Shown: positions 45,149-59,813, numbered from the stretch's first letter. The stretch: DNA of 64,000 nt from Actinoallomurus iriomotensis (GCF_030269445.1 NZ_BSTJ01000009.1:1-64000), one strand, 5' to 3'. The notes: a model not told the origin generated them from the sequence alone. Numbers and translations: made by a program.

Positions 45149-46906
45149 ATGGACGGTCTGGATCTTGCCCTGGTGTGGACCAGGGCGCTCGAGGCCCTTC
45201 CGGGTGATCTCCCGCCTCAGCACCGGGCGTGGCTGGCCATGACGCGGCCGCTTGCCCTGGTCGAGGACACCGCTCTGCTGGCGACCCCCAATGACTTCGC
45301 CAAGGACGTGCTGGAGAACCGCCTGCGGCCACTGATCACCCAGGTGCTGTCGAACCAGCTCGGCCGCGACATCCGGGTCGCCGTCACGGTGCAGCCCGAC
45401 CAACCGCCGCCGGTCGACCGGCCGCTGCCCGCCGAGCCCGAGTCCGACCACGAGCAGCCGCGGCCGTACGCCCCCGAGTCGCCGGGGTACTCCGGCCAGA
45501 CGCTGCGCGGCCCCGCCGCCGACCCGCGCCCGTACACCCCGGAGCACTACGGCGAGTACGCCGACCGCTACCTGGGCCGTTACGGCGGAGGCCCCGAGGG
45601 CGGCCGGGACTACACGGGCGGCTCCGGAAACGCCCAGGAATACGGGCAGGAGTACGGACAGGACTACGGCGGGAGTTCCCCCAGGAACGGCCAGGACTAC
45701 GGCGCCCCCTACCGCCAGGACCAGCAGCCCCCGGCGCAGAATCCCGCCGAGCCGAAGGGCCCGCAGCGCGACCCGTTCGTCCCCACCCCCGGGTCGGCTC
45801 CCGGCGGCGGCTGGCAGCCGCGCCCCTCCGCGGCGCCGGCGGAGAGCAAGGGCACCGGCGAGCACGCGCGGCTCAACCCCAAGTACACCTTCGACACGTT
45901 CGTGATCGGCTCGTCCAACCGGTTCGCGCACGCGGCCGCCGTCGCGGTGGCCGAGGCTCCGGCCAAGGCGTACAACCCGCTGTTCATCTACGGCGACTCC
46001 GGCCTGGGCAAGACGCACATGCTGCACGCCATCGGCCACTACGCGCAGAGCCTGTTCAACGGCGCGCGGGTGCGTTACGTGAGCTCGGAGGAGTTCACCA
46101 ACGACTTCATCAACGCGATCCGCGACGGCAAGGCCGACAACTTCCGCCGGCGCTACCGCGACATGGACATCCTCCTGGTCGACGACATCCAGTTCCTGGA
46201 GAACAAGGAGCAGACGCAGGAGGAGTTCTTCCACACCTTCAACACCCTTCACAACGCCAACAAGCAGATCGTGATCTCCAGCGACCGCGCGCCCAAGCAG
46301 CTCGTGACGCTGGAGGACCGGCTGCGTAACCGGTTCGAGTGGGGTCTGATCACCGACGTGCAGCCGCCGGAGCTGGAGACGCGCATCGCGATCCTGCGCA
46401 AGAAGGCCGTGCAGGAGGGCCTGGTCGCGCCGCCCGAGGTGCTGGAGTACATCGCCTCGAAGATCTCCACCAACATCCGTGAGCTGGAGGGGGCGCTGAT
46501 CCGGGTCAGCGCGTTCGCGAGCCTCAACCGGCAGTCGGTGGACCTCCAGCTCGCCGAGATCGTGCTGAAGGACCTCATCCCCAACGACACCGGCCCGGAG
46601 ATCACCGCGGCGACGATCATGGCGCAGACCGCGACGTACTTCGGCATCGACATGGAGCAACTGTGCGGCCCGTCGCGCTCGCGCGTGCTGGTGACCGCCC
46701 GGCAGATCGCGATGTACCTGTGCCGTGAGCTGACCGAGCTGTCGCTGCCCAAGATCGGCCAGCAGTTCGGGGGACGCGACCACACGACCGTCATGCACGC
46801 GGAGAAGAAGATCCGCAAGCTGATGGCGGAGAAGCGTCCGATCTACAACCAGGTCACCGAGCTGACGAACCGCATCAAGCAGCAGGCGCGCAACGGCGGG
46901 GCGTGA
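45149..46906 (+). CDS. dnaA: Replication initiator DnaA
   Basis: 585 residues. Domain I (1-90); a long disordered domain II (about 90-235) with Tyr/Gly/Gln repeats such as [16 protein letters not shown]+ domain III with Walker A GDSGLGKT (282-289) and Walker [11 protein letters not shown] (about 340); domain IV with the box-reading [15 protein letters not shown] (about 540-555). Opens oriC and loads the helicase. The domain II length is typical of filamentous actinomycetes. Confidence 0.97.
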   Translation: MDGLDLALVWTRALEALPGDLPPQHRAWLAMTRPLALVEDTALLATPNDFAKDVLENRLRPLITQVLSNQLGRDIRVAVTVQPDQPPPVDRPLPAEPESDHEQPRPYAPESPGYSGQTLRGPAADPRPYTPEHYGEYADRYLGRYGGGPEGGRDYTGGSGNAQEYGQEYGQDYGGSSPRNGQDYGAPYRQDQQPPAQNPAEPKGPQRDPFVPTPGSAPGGGWQPRPSAAPAESKGTGEHARLNPKYTFDTFVIGSSNRFAHAAAVAVAEAPAKAYNPLFIYGDSGLGKTHMLHAIGHYAQSLFNGARVRYVSSEEFTNDFINAIRDGKADNFRRRYRDMDILLVDDIQFLENKEQTQEEFFHTFNTLHNANKQIVISSDRAPKQLVTLEDRLRNRFEWGLITDVQPPELETRIAILRKKAVQEGLVAPPEVLEYIASKISTNIRELEGALIRVSAFASLNRQSVDLQLAEIVLKDLIPNDTGPEITAATIMAQTATYFGIDMEQLCGPSRSRVLVTARQIAMYLCRELTELSLPKIGQQFGGRDHTTVMHAEKKIRKLMAEKRPIYNQVTELTNRIKQQARNGGA

Positions 46907-47347
46907 GTTGTCCCCAGCGGTCCACAGACGTCCACAGGGTCTCCACACCGGTTATCCAGAGACGGTGGATTACACAGGGTGGGGAAAACTCTGTGGATCA
47001 ATCCGGTGGACAACCATGTGGACGGCGGGGCCGATCCGGTGGATGAGATGGGGATGAACGGTGGACCGTCCGTGGATGAGATGGGGACGCTTCGCGACTG
47101 TCCTCAGGCATCCACGGAGTACACAGGCTCGATGCACAGCGCCGGTGGATAGAAACTTGGGGGATGACCTGCGAAGACGAGGGTTTTCCCCAGTATCCAC
47201 GGCCCCTAAGACTGTGACTGTTGTTCTATCTACTGAAGAGAAAGACAAGAACTAGGGGCTCGCTCGGGGCCACGATTGGGTGAGCCCCGTACGGTCTCAT
47301 CTGTTCCCACGACCCCAGGTGATCAAAACCTCAGGAGACGGTCCAAA
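46907..47347. other. oriC: Chromosome replication origin oriC
   Basis: The 441-bp dnaA-dnaN spacer has a dense field of DnaA-box-like 9-mers: TTGTCCCCA (46908), CGGTCCACA (46918), ACGTCCACA (46928), GTCTCCACA (46939), TTATCCAGA (46952), then inverted TGTGGATCA (46992), GGTGGACAA (47005), TGTGGACGG (47017), GGTGGATGA (47038), CGTGGATGA (47071) and others to about 47200. The first group points one way and most of the rest the other. A relatively AT-rich stretch at about 47203-47255 is the best candidate for the unwinding element. Confidence 0.92.
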
Positions 47348-48469
47348 GTGAAATTCCGCATCGACAGGGACGTCCTCGCCGACGCCGTTGCCTGGACCGC
47401 GCGCACACTGCCGGTCCGCCCCCCCGTCCCGGTGCTCGCCGGCATGCTCATCGAGGCCGGGGAGACGCTCAAGCTGTCCTCGTTCGACTACGAGGTCTCC
47501 GCCCAGATGACGATGGACATCGACGCGGACGAGCCGGGCACCGCCCTGGTGTCGGGCCGGCTCCTCGCCGAGATCTCCCGCAGCCTGCCCGCGCACCCGG
47601 TCGAGATCACCACCGACGGGGCCAAGGTGACGCTCAAGTGCGGCACGGCGAAGTTCACACTGCTGACCATGCCTGTGGAGGACTACCCGAGCCTCCCGGC
47701 GATGCCGCCCGCGGCCGGCACGGTCGGCAGCGACGAGTTCGCCGCCGCGGTGTCCCAGGTGGCCATCGCCGCGGGCCGCGACGACACGCTGCCGATGCTC
47801 ACCGGCGTGCGGGTGGAGATCGAGGGTGAGACCGTCACGCTCGCCTCCACCGACCGCTACCGGCTCGCGGTCCGCCAGTTCCGGTGGAAGCCCGAGCAGC
47901 CCGACATCTCCGCCGTCGCCCTGGTGCCCGCCAAGACGCTGTCGGACACCGCCAAGTCCCTGACCTCCGGCGCCGAGGTGTCGATCGCCCTCGCCTCCGG
48001 CGGCAGCGGCGAAGGCATGATCGGCTTCGACGGCGGCGGCCGCCGTACGACCACGCGGCTCCTCGACGCGGAGTTCGTCAAGTACCAGTCGCTGTGGCCG
48101 AAGGAGACCTCTTCGGTCGCGGAGGTGGAGACCGGCCCGTTCGCCGAGGCGGTCAAGCGCGTCGGTCTCGTCGCCGAGAAGAACACCCCCGTGCGCCTGT
48201 CGTTCCGGCAGGGCGAGGTGGTGCTGGAGGCGGGCAGCGGCGACGATGCACAGGCTGTGGAAGTTCTCGGTGCCTCGCTGGAGGGCCAGGACATCGACGT
48301 CGCCTTCAACCCGCACTTCCTGCTCGACGGGCTCAGCGCGATCGGCTCCGACGTCGCGCGCCTGTCCATGACCACGTCGACCAAGCCGGCCGTCATGACC
48401 GGCAAACCGACCGACGACGCCGATCCGGACTACCGTTACCTGATCATGCCGATCCGCCTGTCGAGCTGA
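47348..48469 (+). CDS. dnaN: DNA polymerase III beta sliding clamp
   Basis: 373 residues from GTG 47348, starting VKFRIDRDVLADAVAWTART. Three clamp domains; SGRLLAEISRSLP, GVRVEIEGETVTLASTDRYRLA and the C-terminal YLIMPIRLSS are characteristic. Ring-shaped processivity factor. Starts at the right edge of oriC. Confidence 0.97.
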   Translation: MKFRIDRDVLADAVAWTARTLPVRPPVPVLAGMLIEAGETLKLSSFDYEVSAQMTMDIDADEPGTALVSGRLLAEISRSLPAHPVEITTDGAKVTLKCGTAKFTLLTMPVEDYPSLPAMPPAAGTVGSDEFAAAVSQVAIAAGRDDTLPMLTGVRVEIEGETVTLASTDRYRLAVRQFRWKPEQPDISAVALVPAKTLSDTAKSLTSGAEVSIALASGGSGEGMIGFDGGGRRTTTRLLDAEFVKYQSLWPKETSSVAEVETGPFAEAVKRVGLVAEKNTPVRLSFRQGEVVLEAGSGDDAQAVEVLGASLEGQDIDVAFNPHFLLDGLSAIGSDVARLSMTTSTKPAVMTGKPTDDADPDYRYLIMPIRLSS

Positions 48470-48525
48470 TCCACAGGTTCACTACGCTCATAGGGGACAG
48501 GGGATCCCTTCTGAGGAGAACTCAC

Positions 48526-49443
48526 ATGGAACTGGGGATGATCGGCCTTGGCCGCATGGGCGGCAACATGGCCGAGCGCCTGCGTCGGGCCGGCCACACG
48601 GTCGTCGGTTACGACCGCGATCCGAAGGTCAGTGACGTCGGCTCGCTCCAGGAGCTCGCCGACCGGCTCAGCGCGCCACGTGCGGTGTGGGTGATGGTCC
48701 CGGCCGGTGAGGCCACCCGGGCGACCGTGGAGAGCCTCGCGGATGTCCTCGAGCCCGGTGACCTGGTCGTCGACGGGGGCAACTCCCACTACGTCGACGA
48801 CCAGGAGCACGCGAAGCTGCTCGACCAGAAGGGCATCGGCTTCGTGGACGTCGGCGTCAGCGGTGGCGTCTGGGGCCTGAAGAACGGCTACGCGCTGATG
48901 GTCGGCGGCTCCGAGGAGAACGTGAAGCGCCTCATGCCGGTCTTCGAGGCGCTCAAGCCCGAAGGCGACTTCGGCTTCGTGCACGCCGGCGAGGTCGGCG
49001 CCGGCCACTTCGCCAAGATGGTCCACAACGGCATCGAGTACGGCATGATGCAGGCCTACGCCGAGGGCTGGGAGCTGCTCGAGGCCACCGACCTGGTCAA
49101 GAACGTGCCCGCGACCTTCAACAGCTGGCGTGAGGGCACCGTCATCCGCTCGTGGCTGCTCGACCTGGCCGACCGGGCGCTGGCGGACGACCCGGAACTG
49201 CACAAGCTCAAGGGTTATGCACAGGACTCCGGCGAGGGCCGGTGGACGGTGCAGGCGGCGATCGATCACGCCGTGCCGCTGCCGGTGATCACGGCCGCGC
49301 TCTTCGCGCGCTTCGCCTCCCGGCAGGACGAGTCGCCGGCCATGAAGATGGTCGCGGCGCTGCGCAACCAGTTCGGCGGCCATGCGGTGGAGACGGCCAA
49401 GGGCGCCGATTCGCCCGGCGCCGACGTCGACCCGCCGGCCTGA
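48526..49443 (+). CDS. gnd: 6-Phosphogluconate dehydrogenase, short (NAD-type) form
   Basis: 305 residues from ATG 48526, with GAGGAG upstream. Rossmann motif GLGRMGGNMAERL (7-19), DGGNSHYVDD, GVSGGVWGLKNGY and catalytic Lys/Asn in GHFAKMVHNGIEYG. The length is that of the short decarboxylating family rather than the 470-residue enzyme. Oxidises 6-phosphogluconate to ribulose 5-phosphate. Its place between dnaN and recF is usual in actinomycetes. Confidence 0.94.
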   Translation: MELGMIGLGRMGGNMAERLRRAGHTVVGYDRDPKVSDVGSLQELADRLSAPRAVWVMVPAGEATRATVESLADVLEPGDLVVDGGNSHYVDDQEHAKLLDQKGIGFVDVGVSGGVWGLKNGYALMVGGSEENVKRLMPVFEALKPEGDFGFVHAGEVGAGHFAKMVHNGIEYGMMQAYAEGWELLEATDLVKNVPATFNSWREGTVIRSWLLDLADRALADDPELHKLKGYAQDSGEGRWTVQAAIDHAVPLPVITAALFARFASRQDESPAMKMVAALRNQFGGHAVETAKGADSPGADVDPPA

Positions 49444-49593
49444 TCCACACATGATTCACACACGACGCGGGCGGTCCCCCACAGCGGGCGGCCGCCCGCG
49501 TCGTCGTTTCCACAGACCGGCCGGGGTTGTGCACAGCCTGGGGACAACGCGTCGGTGCGGCGAGCGCGGCGCGCAGGCCCTACTCTCGTCTGG

Positions 49594-50715
49594 GTGTACG
49601 TCGCCCATCTGACGCTGCGGGACTTCCGGTCCTATGAGTCCGCCGAGATCGCCCTGGATCCGGGGATCAGCGCGTTCATCGGGCCGAACGGCCACGGCAA
49701 GACCAACCTCGTCGAGGCCGTCGGCTATGTCGCGTTGCACGGCAGCCACCGGGTGTCCACCGATGCGCCGCTGGTCCGGCAGGGCGCGCCACGGGCGATC
49801 GTACGGGCCGGGGTGGTCCGCGACGAGCGACGCGCGCTGATCGAGCTGGAGATCAACCCGGGCCGCGCGAACCGCGCCCGGCTGAACCGCTCGCCGGTGC
49901 AGCGGCCCCGCGAGGTGCTGGGGATGCTGCGGACCGTGCTGTTCGCCCCCGAGGACCTCGTGCTGGTCAAGGGCGACCCGGGCGACCGGCGCCGGTTCAT
50001 GGACGAGCTGCTGACCGTGCGCGCGCCCAGGTTCGCCGGCGTGCGCTCCGACTACGACCGTGTCCTCAAGCAGCGCAACGCCCTGTTGAAGTCGGCCGCC
50101 CAGCACCGGCGGGCACCCGGCCCGGAGGTCATCAGCACGCTGGACGTGTGGGACACCCATCTGGCGCGTACGGGCGCGGAGCTGCTCGGCGCACGCCTGG
50201 ACCTGGTGGCCGCCCTGCGCCCGCTGGTGGCCAAGGCGTACGGCGCGCTCGCCCCGGGCGGCGTCGCGGACCTGGAGTACCGCGCCTCGGCCGGCGAGGA
50301 GTTGTCCACAGACCGCGCCGAGCTGGGGGAAAAGCTGCTGGCCGCGATGGCGGAGGCGCGGCGCAACGAGCTGGAGCGCGGGGTGAGCCTCGTCGGCCCG
50401 CACCGCGACGAGCTGCTGCTGAAGCTCGGTGACCTGCCGGCCCGTGGATACGCGAGCCACGGGGAGTCCTGGTCGTTCGCGCTGGCGCTGCGGCTGGCCG
50501 CGTTCGAGCTGCTCCGCGCGGACGGCGACGACCCGGTGCTGATCCTCGACGACGTGTTCGCCGAGCTGGACACCGGGCGCCGTGAGCGCCTGGCGGAGCT
50601 GGTCGCGCCCGCCGAGCAGGTGCTGATCACCGCGGCCGTGCCCGCCGACGTGCCCGAGCGGCTGACCGGCGCGGCCTACGACGTCGCCGAGGGGGAGGTC
50701 ACCCGTGTCCGATGA
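49594..50715 (+). CDS. recF: DNA replication/repair protein RecF
   Basis: 373 residues from GTG 49594, starting [16 protein letters not shown]. Walker [13 protein letters not shown], signature region [16 protein letters not shown] and Walker [13 protein letters not shown]. Loads RecA at gaps with RecO/RecR. The dciA gene overlaps its last 11 bases. Confidence 0.95.
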   Translation: MYVAHLTLRDFRSYESAEIALDPGISAFIGPNGHGKTNLVEAVGYVALHGSHRVSTDAPLVRQGAPRAIVRAGVVRDERRALIELEINPGRANRARLNRSPVQRPREVLGMLRTVLFAPEDLVLVKGDPGDRRRFMDELLTVRAPRFAGVRSDYDRVLKQRNALLKSAAQHRRAPGPEVISTLDVWDTHLARTGAELLGARLDLVAALRPLVAKAYGALAPGGVADLEYRASAGEELSTDRAELGEKLLAAMAEARRNELERGVSLVGPHRDELLLKLGDLPARGYASHGESWSFALALRLAAFELLRADGDDPVLILDDVFAELDTGRRERLAELVAPAEQVLITAAVPADVPERLTGAAYDVAEGEVTRVR

Positions 50716-51214
50716 GCCGAGCGATCCACAGCCTGTGGAAAAGTCGGGTATCGAGCTTGCCCGTGAAGCCTTGGCCCAGGCCAAGGCGGACGCCCGCGAG
50801 CGCGGGGCGTTGCCGGGGCAGACGCGGAAGAAGCGGCGCCGGCCGGTGCGTGAGCCCGGCCGCGGCGGCGACCCGACGGCGTTCGGGCCCGCGATCCGCG
50901 AACTCCTGGCCGCCCGCGGCTGGCAGGAGCGCGCGGCCGTCGGCGGCGTCTTCGGCCGCTGGCCGCAGATCGTCGGTCCCGAGCTGGCCGAACACACCAA
51001 GCCTGAGACGTTCGAGGACGGCGTCCTGGTGATCGCCGCCGACTCGGCCAACTGGGCCACCCAGGTGCGGCTCCTCGCGGCCAACCTCGTCAAGCGCCTC
51101 AACGAGGACCTGGGCCACGGCACCGTTCAGCGGGTCAAGGTCGTGGGCCCGTCGGGCGGGCAGCGCGGCGGAGGGCGACTGCGCGTGACCGGCGGACGCC
51201 GCCCGCGCCCCTGA
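50705..51214 (+). CDS. dciA: DciA/DUF721-type helicase-associated protein
   Basis: 169 residues from GTG 50705. A basic linker (about 40-55) is followed by the DUF721 domain (about 58-150) with [20 protein letters not shown] and [18 protein letters not shown]. In bacteria without DnaC/DnaI this protein helps load the DnaB helicase. Position between recF and gyrB is standard. Confidence 0.88.
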   Translation: MSDEPSDPQPVEKSGIELAREALAQAKADARERGALPGQTRKKRRRPVREPGRGGDPTAFGPAIRELLAARGWQERAAVGGVFGRWPQIVGPELAEHTKPETFEDGVLVIAADSANWATQVRLLAANLVKRLNEDLGHGTVQRVKVVGPSGGQRGGGRLRVTGGRRPRP

Positions 51215-53504
<2,290 letters not shown>

Positions 53505-53558
53505 CGGCGGCGCGGGTTCGCCCGCGCCCCGTACGCCACAAGCTGGAAGAGGTCTTTC

Positions 53559-56075
<2,517 letters not shown>

Positions 56076-56124
56076 GTGACCTGGGCGTGCACCAGGCGAT
56101 GCGTCGCTTTCCCGGGGAGGTCAT

Positions 56125-57201
56125 ATGACGGCCAACGCCGGCAAGGGCGCAGACGGCAAGCCCGGCCAGCGCTCGACGGGGTCGGATGCCAAGGGCGGCC
56201 GCACGCGTAAGAAGGCGAGCGCCGCCAAGCAGCCGAGCGACGAGGTGACCGTTCGGACGGATGCCAAGGACGACACCGACGGCTCCGCGTCGGACGAGGC
56301 GGAGAAGACGGTCATCGACAAGGCGGGCAAGAACAACGAGGAGACCGTACGCGACGTCACTCCGCCCGAGCCGGAGACCGACAACGACGCGACGGTGATC
56401 GACGCCCTCCCCTCCTCGTCTTCCTCTGCGTCTGAGGATGAGAGCAACCGGACGGCGACGTTCGGGCTGCCGAAAGACGGCGCGTCGGACCGGGCGAAGA
56501 AGGACGGTTCGGGCACGAGCAAGCGGGCGATCGAGCCGTCGAGTCGGGACGACGCCGGGAAGAAACCGCAGGAAAGTGGGGAGTCCTTGCCGACTTCGGG
56601 TAGGGGCGCGGGCATGGGATCAACGACGCCCCGAAGTTATGGCAGCGACAGGGGGGCCGGTACGCCGTCGTACTCGTCGAGCGGCTCTCTGTCGTCCGCG
56701 GCCATGCCGGGCGGCGGTCCGGGCACCGGCTCTGACGCCGGCGCCGCGGCGATCGAGGCCGGTTCACGGACCGGCAAGCTGACCGGAGCGCTGCGCAAAT
56801 CGGACAAGCCCGGCCGCAAGGCACCGCGGAAGGCGCACCTCCAGGTGGCCCGGTTCGAGCCGTGGTCAGTGATGAAGTTCAGCTTCATCATGTCGCTGGT
56901 GTGCTTCCTGGTGCTGTTCGTCGCCGTCGCGGTCCTGTACGTGATCCTGTCGTGGCTGGGCGTCTTCGACGCGCTGTCCGGCACGATCCGCGACCTGACC
57001 TCCAACGACCAGGGCAAGAGCGGTAGCCTCAACCCGGCGAGCTGGTTCTCGGCGGCACGAATCCTCGGCTACACCGCCCTGATCGGCACGCTGAACGTCC
57101 TCCTCATCACGGCCCTGGCCACGGTTTGGTCGGTGATCTACAACATGGCCGCCGATCTGGTCGGCGGCGTCGAGGTCACCCTCAAGGAGGCCGATCAGTA
57201 G
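56125..57201 (+). CDS. DUF3566 membrane protein (Rv0007-like)
   Basis: 358 residues. Long polar, Ser/Asp/Lys/Gly-rich cytoplasmic N-terminus (1-235), then the DUF3566 domain with two transmembrane helices (about 250-275, SFIMSLVCFLVLFVAVAVLYVI-like, and about 315-340) separated by an extracellular loop. It follows gyrA and precedes tRNA-Ile in most actinomycetes. Function unknown; the position suggests a cell-cycle or division link. Confidence 0.9.
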   Translation: MTANAGKGADGKPGQRSTGSDAKGGRTRKKASAAKQPSDEVTVRTDAKDDTDGSASDEAEKTVIDKAGKNNEETVRDVTPPEPETDNDATVIDALPSSSSSASEDESNRTATFGLPKDGASDRAKKDGSGTSKRAIEPSSRDDAGKKPQESGESLPTSGRGAGMGSTTPRSYGSDRGAGTPSYSSSGSLSSAAMPGGGPGTGSDAGAAAIEAGSRTGKLTGALRKSDKPGRKAPRKAHLQVARFEPWSVMKFSFIMSLVCFLVLFVAVAVLYVILSWLGVFDALSGTIRDLTSNDQGKSGSLNPASWFSAARILGYTALIGTLNVLLITALATVWSVIYNMAADLVGGVEVTLKEADQ

Positions 57202-57310
57202 TCGCGACTGCGCACCGCCGGGAGGACCAAACGATTACCGGTTTGGGGTGCCGATCGGGTACTGTTTCTCGACGTCGCCTCTTGGTCTTCCCGACCGGGA
57301 GCAGCTGCAC

Positions 57311-57387
57311 GGGCCTATAGCTCAGTCGGTTAGAGCGCATCCCTGATAAGGATGAGGCCGGTGGTTCAAGTCCACCTAGGCCCACCA
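57311..57387 (+). tRNA. ileT: tRNA-Ile (GAT anticodon)
   Basis: 77 nt with the 3' CCA encoded. Acceptor GGGCCTA pairs with TAGGCCC; anticodon loop CTGATAA carries GAT; T loop GTTCAAG is normal. It lies about 110 bp after the DUF3566 gene, the usual place. Its 3' end served as the attachment site for an integrated element. Confidence 0.97.
57343..57385 (+). repeat. attL: 43-nt repeat within tRNA-Ile 3' end
   Basis: Direct repeat of 58123-58165 with three mismatches, covering the anticodon arm through the acceptor. The two copies are 780 bp apart. Confidence 0.85.
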
Positions 57388-57668
57388 TGGTCAAAGCCCC
57401 CATCGGATATCCGGTGGGGGCTTTTGACGGCAACGGCTGGCTTTCCGAGTCCCTCGCGGTGACCGGCGTTGTCGCCGTGCGTATAGATCTCCAGCGTCAC
57501 GGAGATGCGCGTGTGGCCGAGGATCTCTTTCGCATCACTCGGCGGAACACCGAGCCTCTTGAGCAGTGACGCCGTCGCATGCCGGAGGTCATGCAGTCCT
57601 GCCTCCGGCAGGGTCAGTGGTTGGGGTGGAAGCCCGGCGGGGGTGGTACTTCGGGTAGCACTCCGGGC
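57366..57668 (-). pseudogene. Tyrosine integrase remnant (C-terminal catalytic part)
   Basis: On the minus strand an open frame without start codon reads GLHDLRHATASLLKRLGVPP, then SDAKEILGHTRISVTLEIYT. This matches the last third of phage/ICE tyrosine recombinases: H-x-x-R box, LGH, and the nucleophile Tyr in IYTH. The N-terminal core-binding domain and the first catalytic Arg are missing; a TAG at 57669-57671 closes the frame upstream. The remnant ends at 57366 inside the antisense of the tRNA 3' end, as integrases next to attL often do. Confidence 0.85.
57393..57424. terminator. Hairpin after tRNA-Ile
   Basis: A 14-bp stem with one wobble (57393-57406 with 57411-57424) around ATAT, ending in TTTT. 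It may belong to the integrated element; it could act in both directions. Confidence 0.85.
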
Positions 57669-58115
57669 CTACCCGGCCCGCTCCGAGTTGGGGCCAGCCG
57701 TGCTCATCTTGACCGCGCCGGGGAGGGTCACGATGAACTGCGGCTTCCAGCAGTCAGACTCCTCGATACCGAGCTCGGCTCCACACTCAGAACAGATGCG
57801 GTTCGGTCCGTCGAGCCCCGAAGGCCCGCAGCAACCGGTCAGCCGCTTTGCGTCAGGATGGCGCACTGAACCCGTTACGTCCCTGGGGTGCAGAACGAAG
57901 CCGCCGTTCCAGGACGGTTTGTAGGTGCCCGCCGCTACCAAAGGCCGGCTGCATTGTGCGTCAGCTGCTGCCCGCGCAAAGCCCCCATGCGGACGCAGGT
58001 GCAGCGCACGGCCATATGACAGCAATGGTGACAGCAACAGAGGCAGACATCCTCGGATCACCACGGCTGCCGACGGACGGAGCGGCCTCGGCCATAGCCT
58101 GATCACTCGGATCAT
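57669..58115 (-). CDS. Conserved Cys-rich hypothetical protein inside the relic
   Basis: Open frame of up to 148 residues. The C-terminal 95 look like a genuine protein: AAGTYKPSWNGGFVLHPRD, then RLTGCCGPSGLDGPNR, CSECGAEL and DCWKPQFIVTLP, with a possible metal-binding Cys set (CC, CSEC, C). The family recalls actinomycete hypothetical proteins of mobile and accessory regions. The true start is unclear and the N-terminal third reads like non-coding DNA, so it may be a fragment. Confidence 0.5.
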   Translation of the reverse strand: MIRVIRLWPRPLRPSAAVVIRGCLPLLLSPLLSYGRALHLRPHGGFARAAADAQCSRPLVAAGTYKPSWNGGFVLHPRDVTGSVRHPDAKRLTGCCGPSGLDGPNRICSECGAELGIEESDCWKPQFIVTLPGAVKMSTAGPNSERAG

Positions 58116-58122
58116 GATCGAA

Positions 58123-58165
58123 CTGATGAGGATGAGGCCGGTGGTTCAGGTCCACCCAGGCCCAC
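58123..58165 (+). repeat. attR: second copy of the tRNA-Ile 3' repeat
   Basis: CTGATGAGGATGAGGCCGGT and the following 23 bases repeat the tRNA end, with G for A at two positions and C for T at one. It marks the far end of the integrated element. It lacks the tRNA 5' half and cannot be a tRNA gene. Confidence 0.85.
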
Positions 58166-58184
58166 GTGCTGGCCTCGGCTACTC

Positions 58185-58203
58185 GCCGACCCTTTGGGTC
58201 GGC
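58185..58203 (+). terminator. Short hairpin after attR
   Basis: GCCGACCC, TTT, GGGTCGGC is a perfect 8-bp stem. It could be the original tRNA-Ile terminator displaced by the insertion. Confidence 0.45.
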
Positions 58204-58354
58204 TTCGCCGGGGCCTTCTGTGTTGGCCCAGGGGGCGACCCCCTGGAACCCCCGATGCCGGGCTTCGCCCGGCTGGTCCAAGGCTCGGCCGTCCCGTCCT
58301 CGCTGACACAGCTTGCTCCTGGGGCTCAGGACCGCCTGGTGGAAGCATGGCGGG

Positions 58355-59155
58355 ATGTCTGAGATACCCGCGCTGGTGTTCACGCGGTGGCCGCTTGTGT
58401 CCGCCGGTGCCGCCGACTGGCTGGTGGACCTCGCCGGTGATGGTCTCACCGGATTCATGCCGCCGCCGCTACCCGACGCGGCATGGGTGCTCAATGCCAT
58501 GTACGAACACGAGAACGGCCCGACCGATGTGTCCTACGACGAGTACCACCGGGACGGCCTGGACGCCGGGCGCACCGAGCCTCACATCGCCGGGAACATC
58601 GATCTCGATTCCATGGGGATCATCACCGGAGGGGGCTTGGGCCGTAATGAGCACCCCGGTCCCGGTTGGCGTCGGCTGCGCTGGACGGAACTCGCGCAGC
58701 GCAGCGGCGACCCGGTGGTGCCCGACGGGTCGCTGCCCTCCTACCGCTGCTTCCCCTCTGCCCGCAAGGACGGCAGCTGGCCGATCGGCATCCATCCGCC
58801 GACGGAGGGCAGCCTGGACCGCGAGACCTGGAATCGACTGATCGCACTTCTCACCGCGCACGCGCCGGCCGGCGCGGACACCCGATGTCTGGCTTACTAC
58901 AACCCGCTCATGCTCGGAGCCATCGACTTCGAGAACCTGCACATACGTGCCGGCCGACTCGGCGACGCCGAGATCCTCTATGACAACCCCGACACCGACT
59001 TCAGCCCGTCCAACCTCTGGGCGGAAGACCATTCATGGGTCCTCTGTACCGACTACGACCTGTGGGCCACCAAAGTCGCGGGCCCCGGGCCGCTCGTCGA
59101 GGCCCTCGTGACCGACACCGAGATCGAGGCGGTACGGCTGCCCTGGGCACCTTGA
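58355..59155 (+). CDS. Hypothetical protein
   Basis: 266 residues from ATG 58355, starting MSEIPALVFTRWPLVSAGAADW. Soluble, no signal peptide or membrane segment, Trp- and Pro-rich, balanced composition and a codon pattern like its neighbours, so it is likely real. Segments such as NDNPDTDFSPSNLW-like near the end and AYYNPLMLGAIDFENLHI near the middle are not diagnostic to me. First gene after the attR copy, so possibly accessory. Confidence 0.65.
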   Translation: MSEIPALVFTRWPLVSAGAADWLVDLAGDGLTGFMPPPLPDAAWVLNAMYEHENGPTDVSYDEYHRDGLDAGRTEPHIAGNIDLDSMGIITGGGLGRNEHPGPGWRRLRWTELAQRSGDPVVPDGSLPSYRCFPSARKDGSWPIGIHPPTEGSLDRETWNRLIALLTAHAPAGADTRCLAYYNPLMLGAIDFENLHIRAGRLGDAEILYDNPDTDFSPSNLWAEDHSWVLCTDYDLWATKVAGPGPLVEALVTDTEIEAVRLPWAP

Positions 59156-59266
59156 GCAGCACCCGAGCGAGACGACCTCCGATCAAGTCCGCCGGCCGCG
59201 ACCGCCCCCGATGCCGGCATCGCCCATGCGTACGCCCGCAGGACCCGTCCCTGCGATACTGCTCGC

Positions 59267-59730
59267 GTGATCGTCAGGCTCGCCCTTGAGCGAGACGCGC
59301 CGGGCTTCGTGGGGCTGGCGGCACAGGTCGAGCACTGGTTCGGTCCCATGATCGGTGATCCTGGTTTCCACGCCGCCGTCCACAAGCACGTCCGCCGGGA
59401 GACGGCCCTCGTCGCGGTGTCCTCCAACCGGACCGAACTCCTGGGCGGGCTGCTCATGGGCGCCAAGCCCCCGAAGTACCACGTGCACTGGCTCGTCGTC
59501 TCCGAACACGCACGCGCCAGGGCATCGGCCGGGCTCTGCTCGCGGACGCGTTCCGCCGATTCGTCCACAGCCCCGCCACGGTCGAAGTCGTCACCTTCGG
59601 CCCCGACCATCCCGGAGCGGTCGTCGGCGGCGCTCGTGCCTTCTACGAACGACTCGGCTTCACCCCGGCGGAGCCCGCGGACCCGGGCCCTGAGGGCGGC
59701 TCGCGCCAGGTCTACCGCAGGACCGTCTGA
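59267..59730 (+). pseudogene. GNAT acetyltransferase with a frameshift
   Basis: From GTG 59267 the frame reads a normal GNAT N-terminal half to HVHWLVVSEHARA. The family motif then continues in another frame as GIGRALLADAFRRFVHSPAT, and further to AFYERLGFTPAEP and a TGA at 59728-59730. Loss of one G in CGCGGCCAG (now CGCGCCAG, near 59514-59520) explains the switch. Without correction the acetyl-CoA loop is split. Either a recent pseudogene or a sequencing error. Confidence 0.75.
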
Positions 59731-59813
59731 TGCGGCCTCTCGGCCGTGGCTGCTACCTTCCAGGACCGCCGAACGGCTCCCGCGCGGTAAGCGTCGTGGA
59801 CGGACCTCGGGAG

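Noticed and set aside
58123..58165. Second tRNA-Ile gene
   Set aside because: Only the 3' half of the tRNA sequence is present; it is the attachment-site duplicate.
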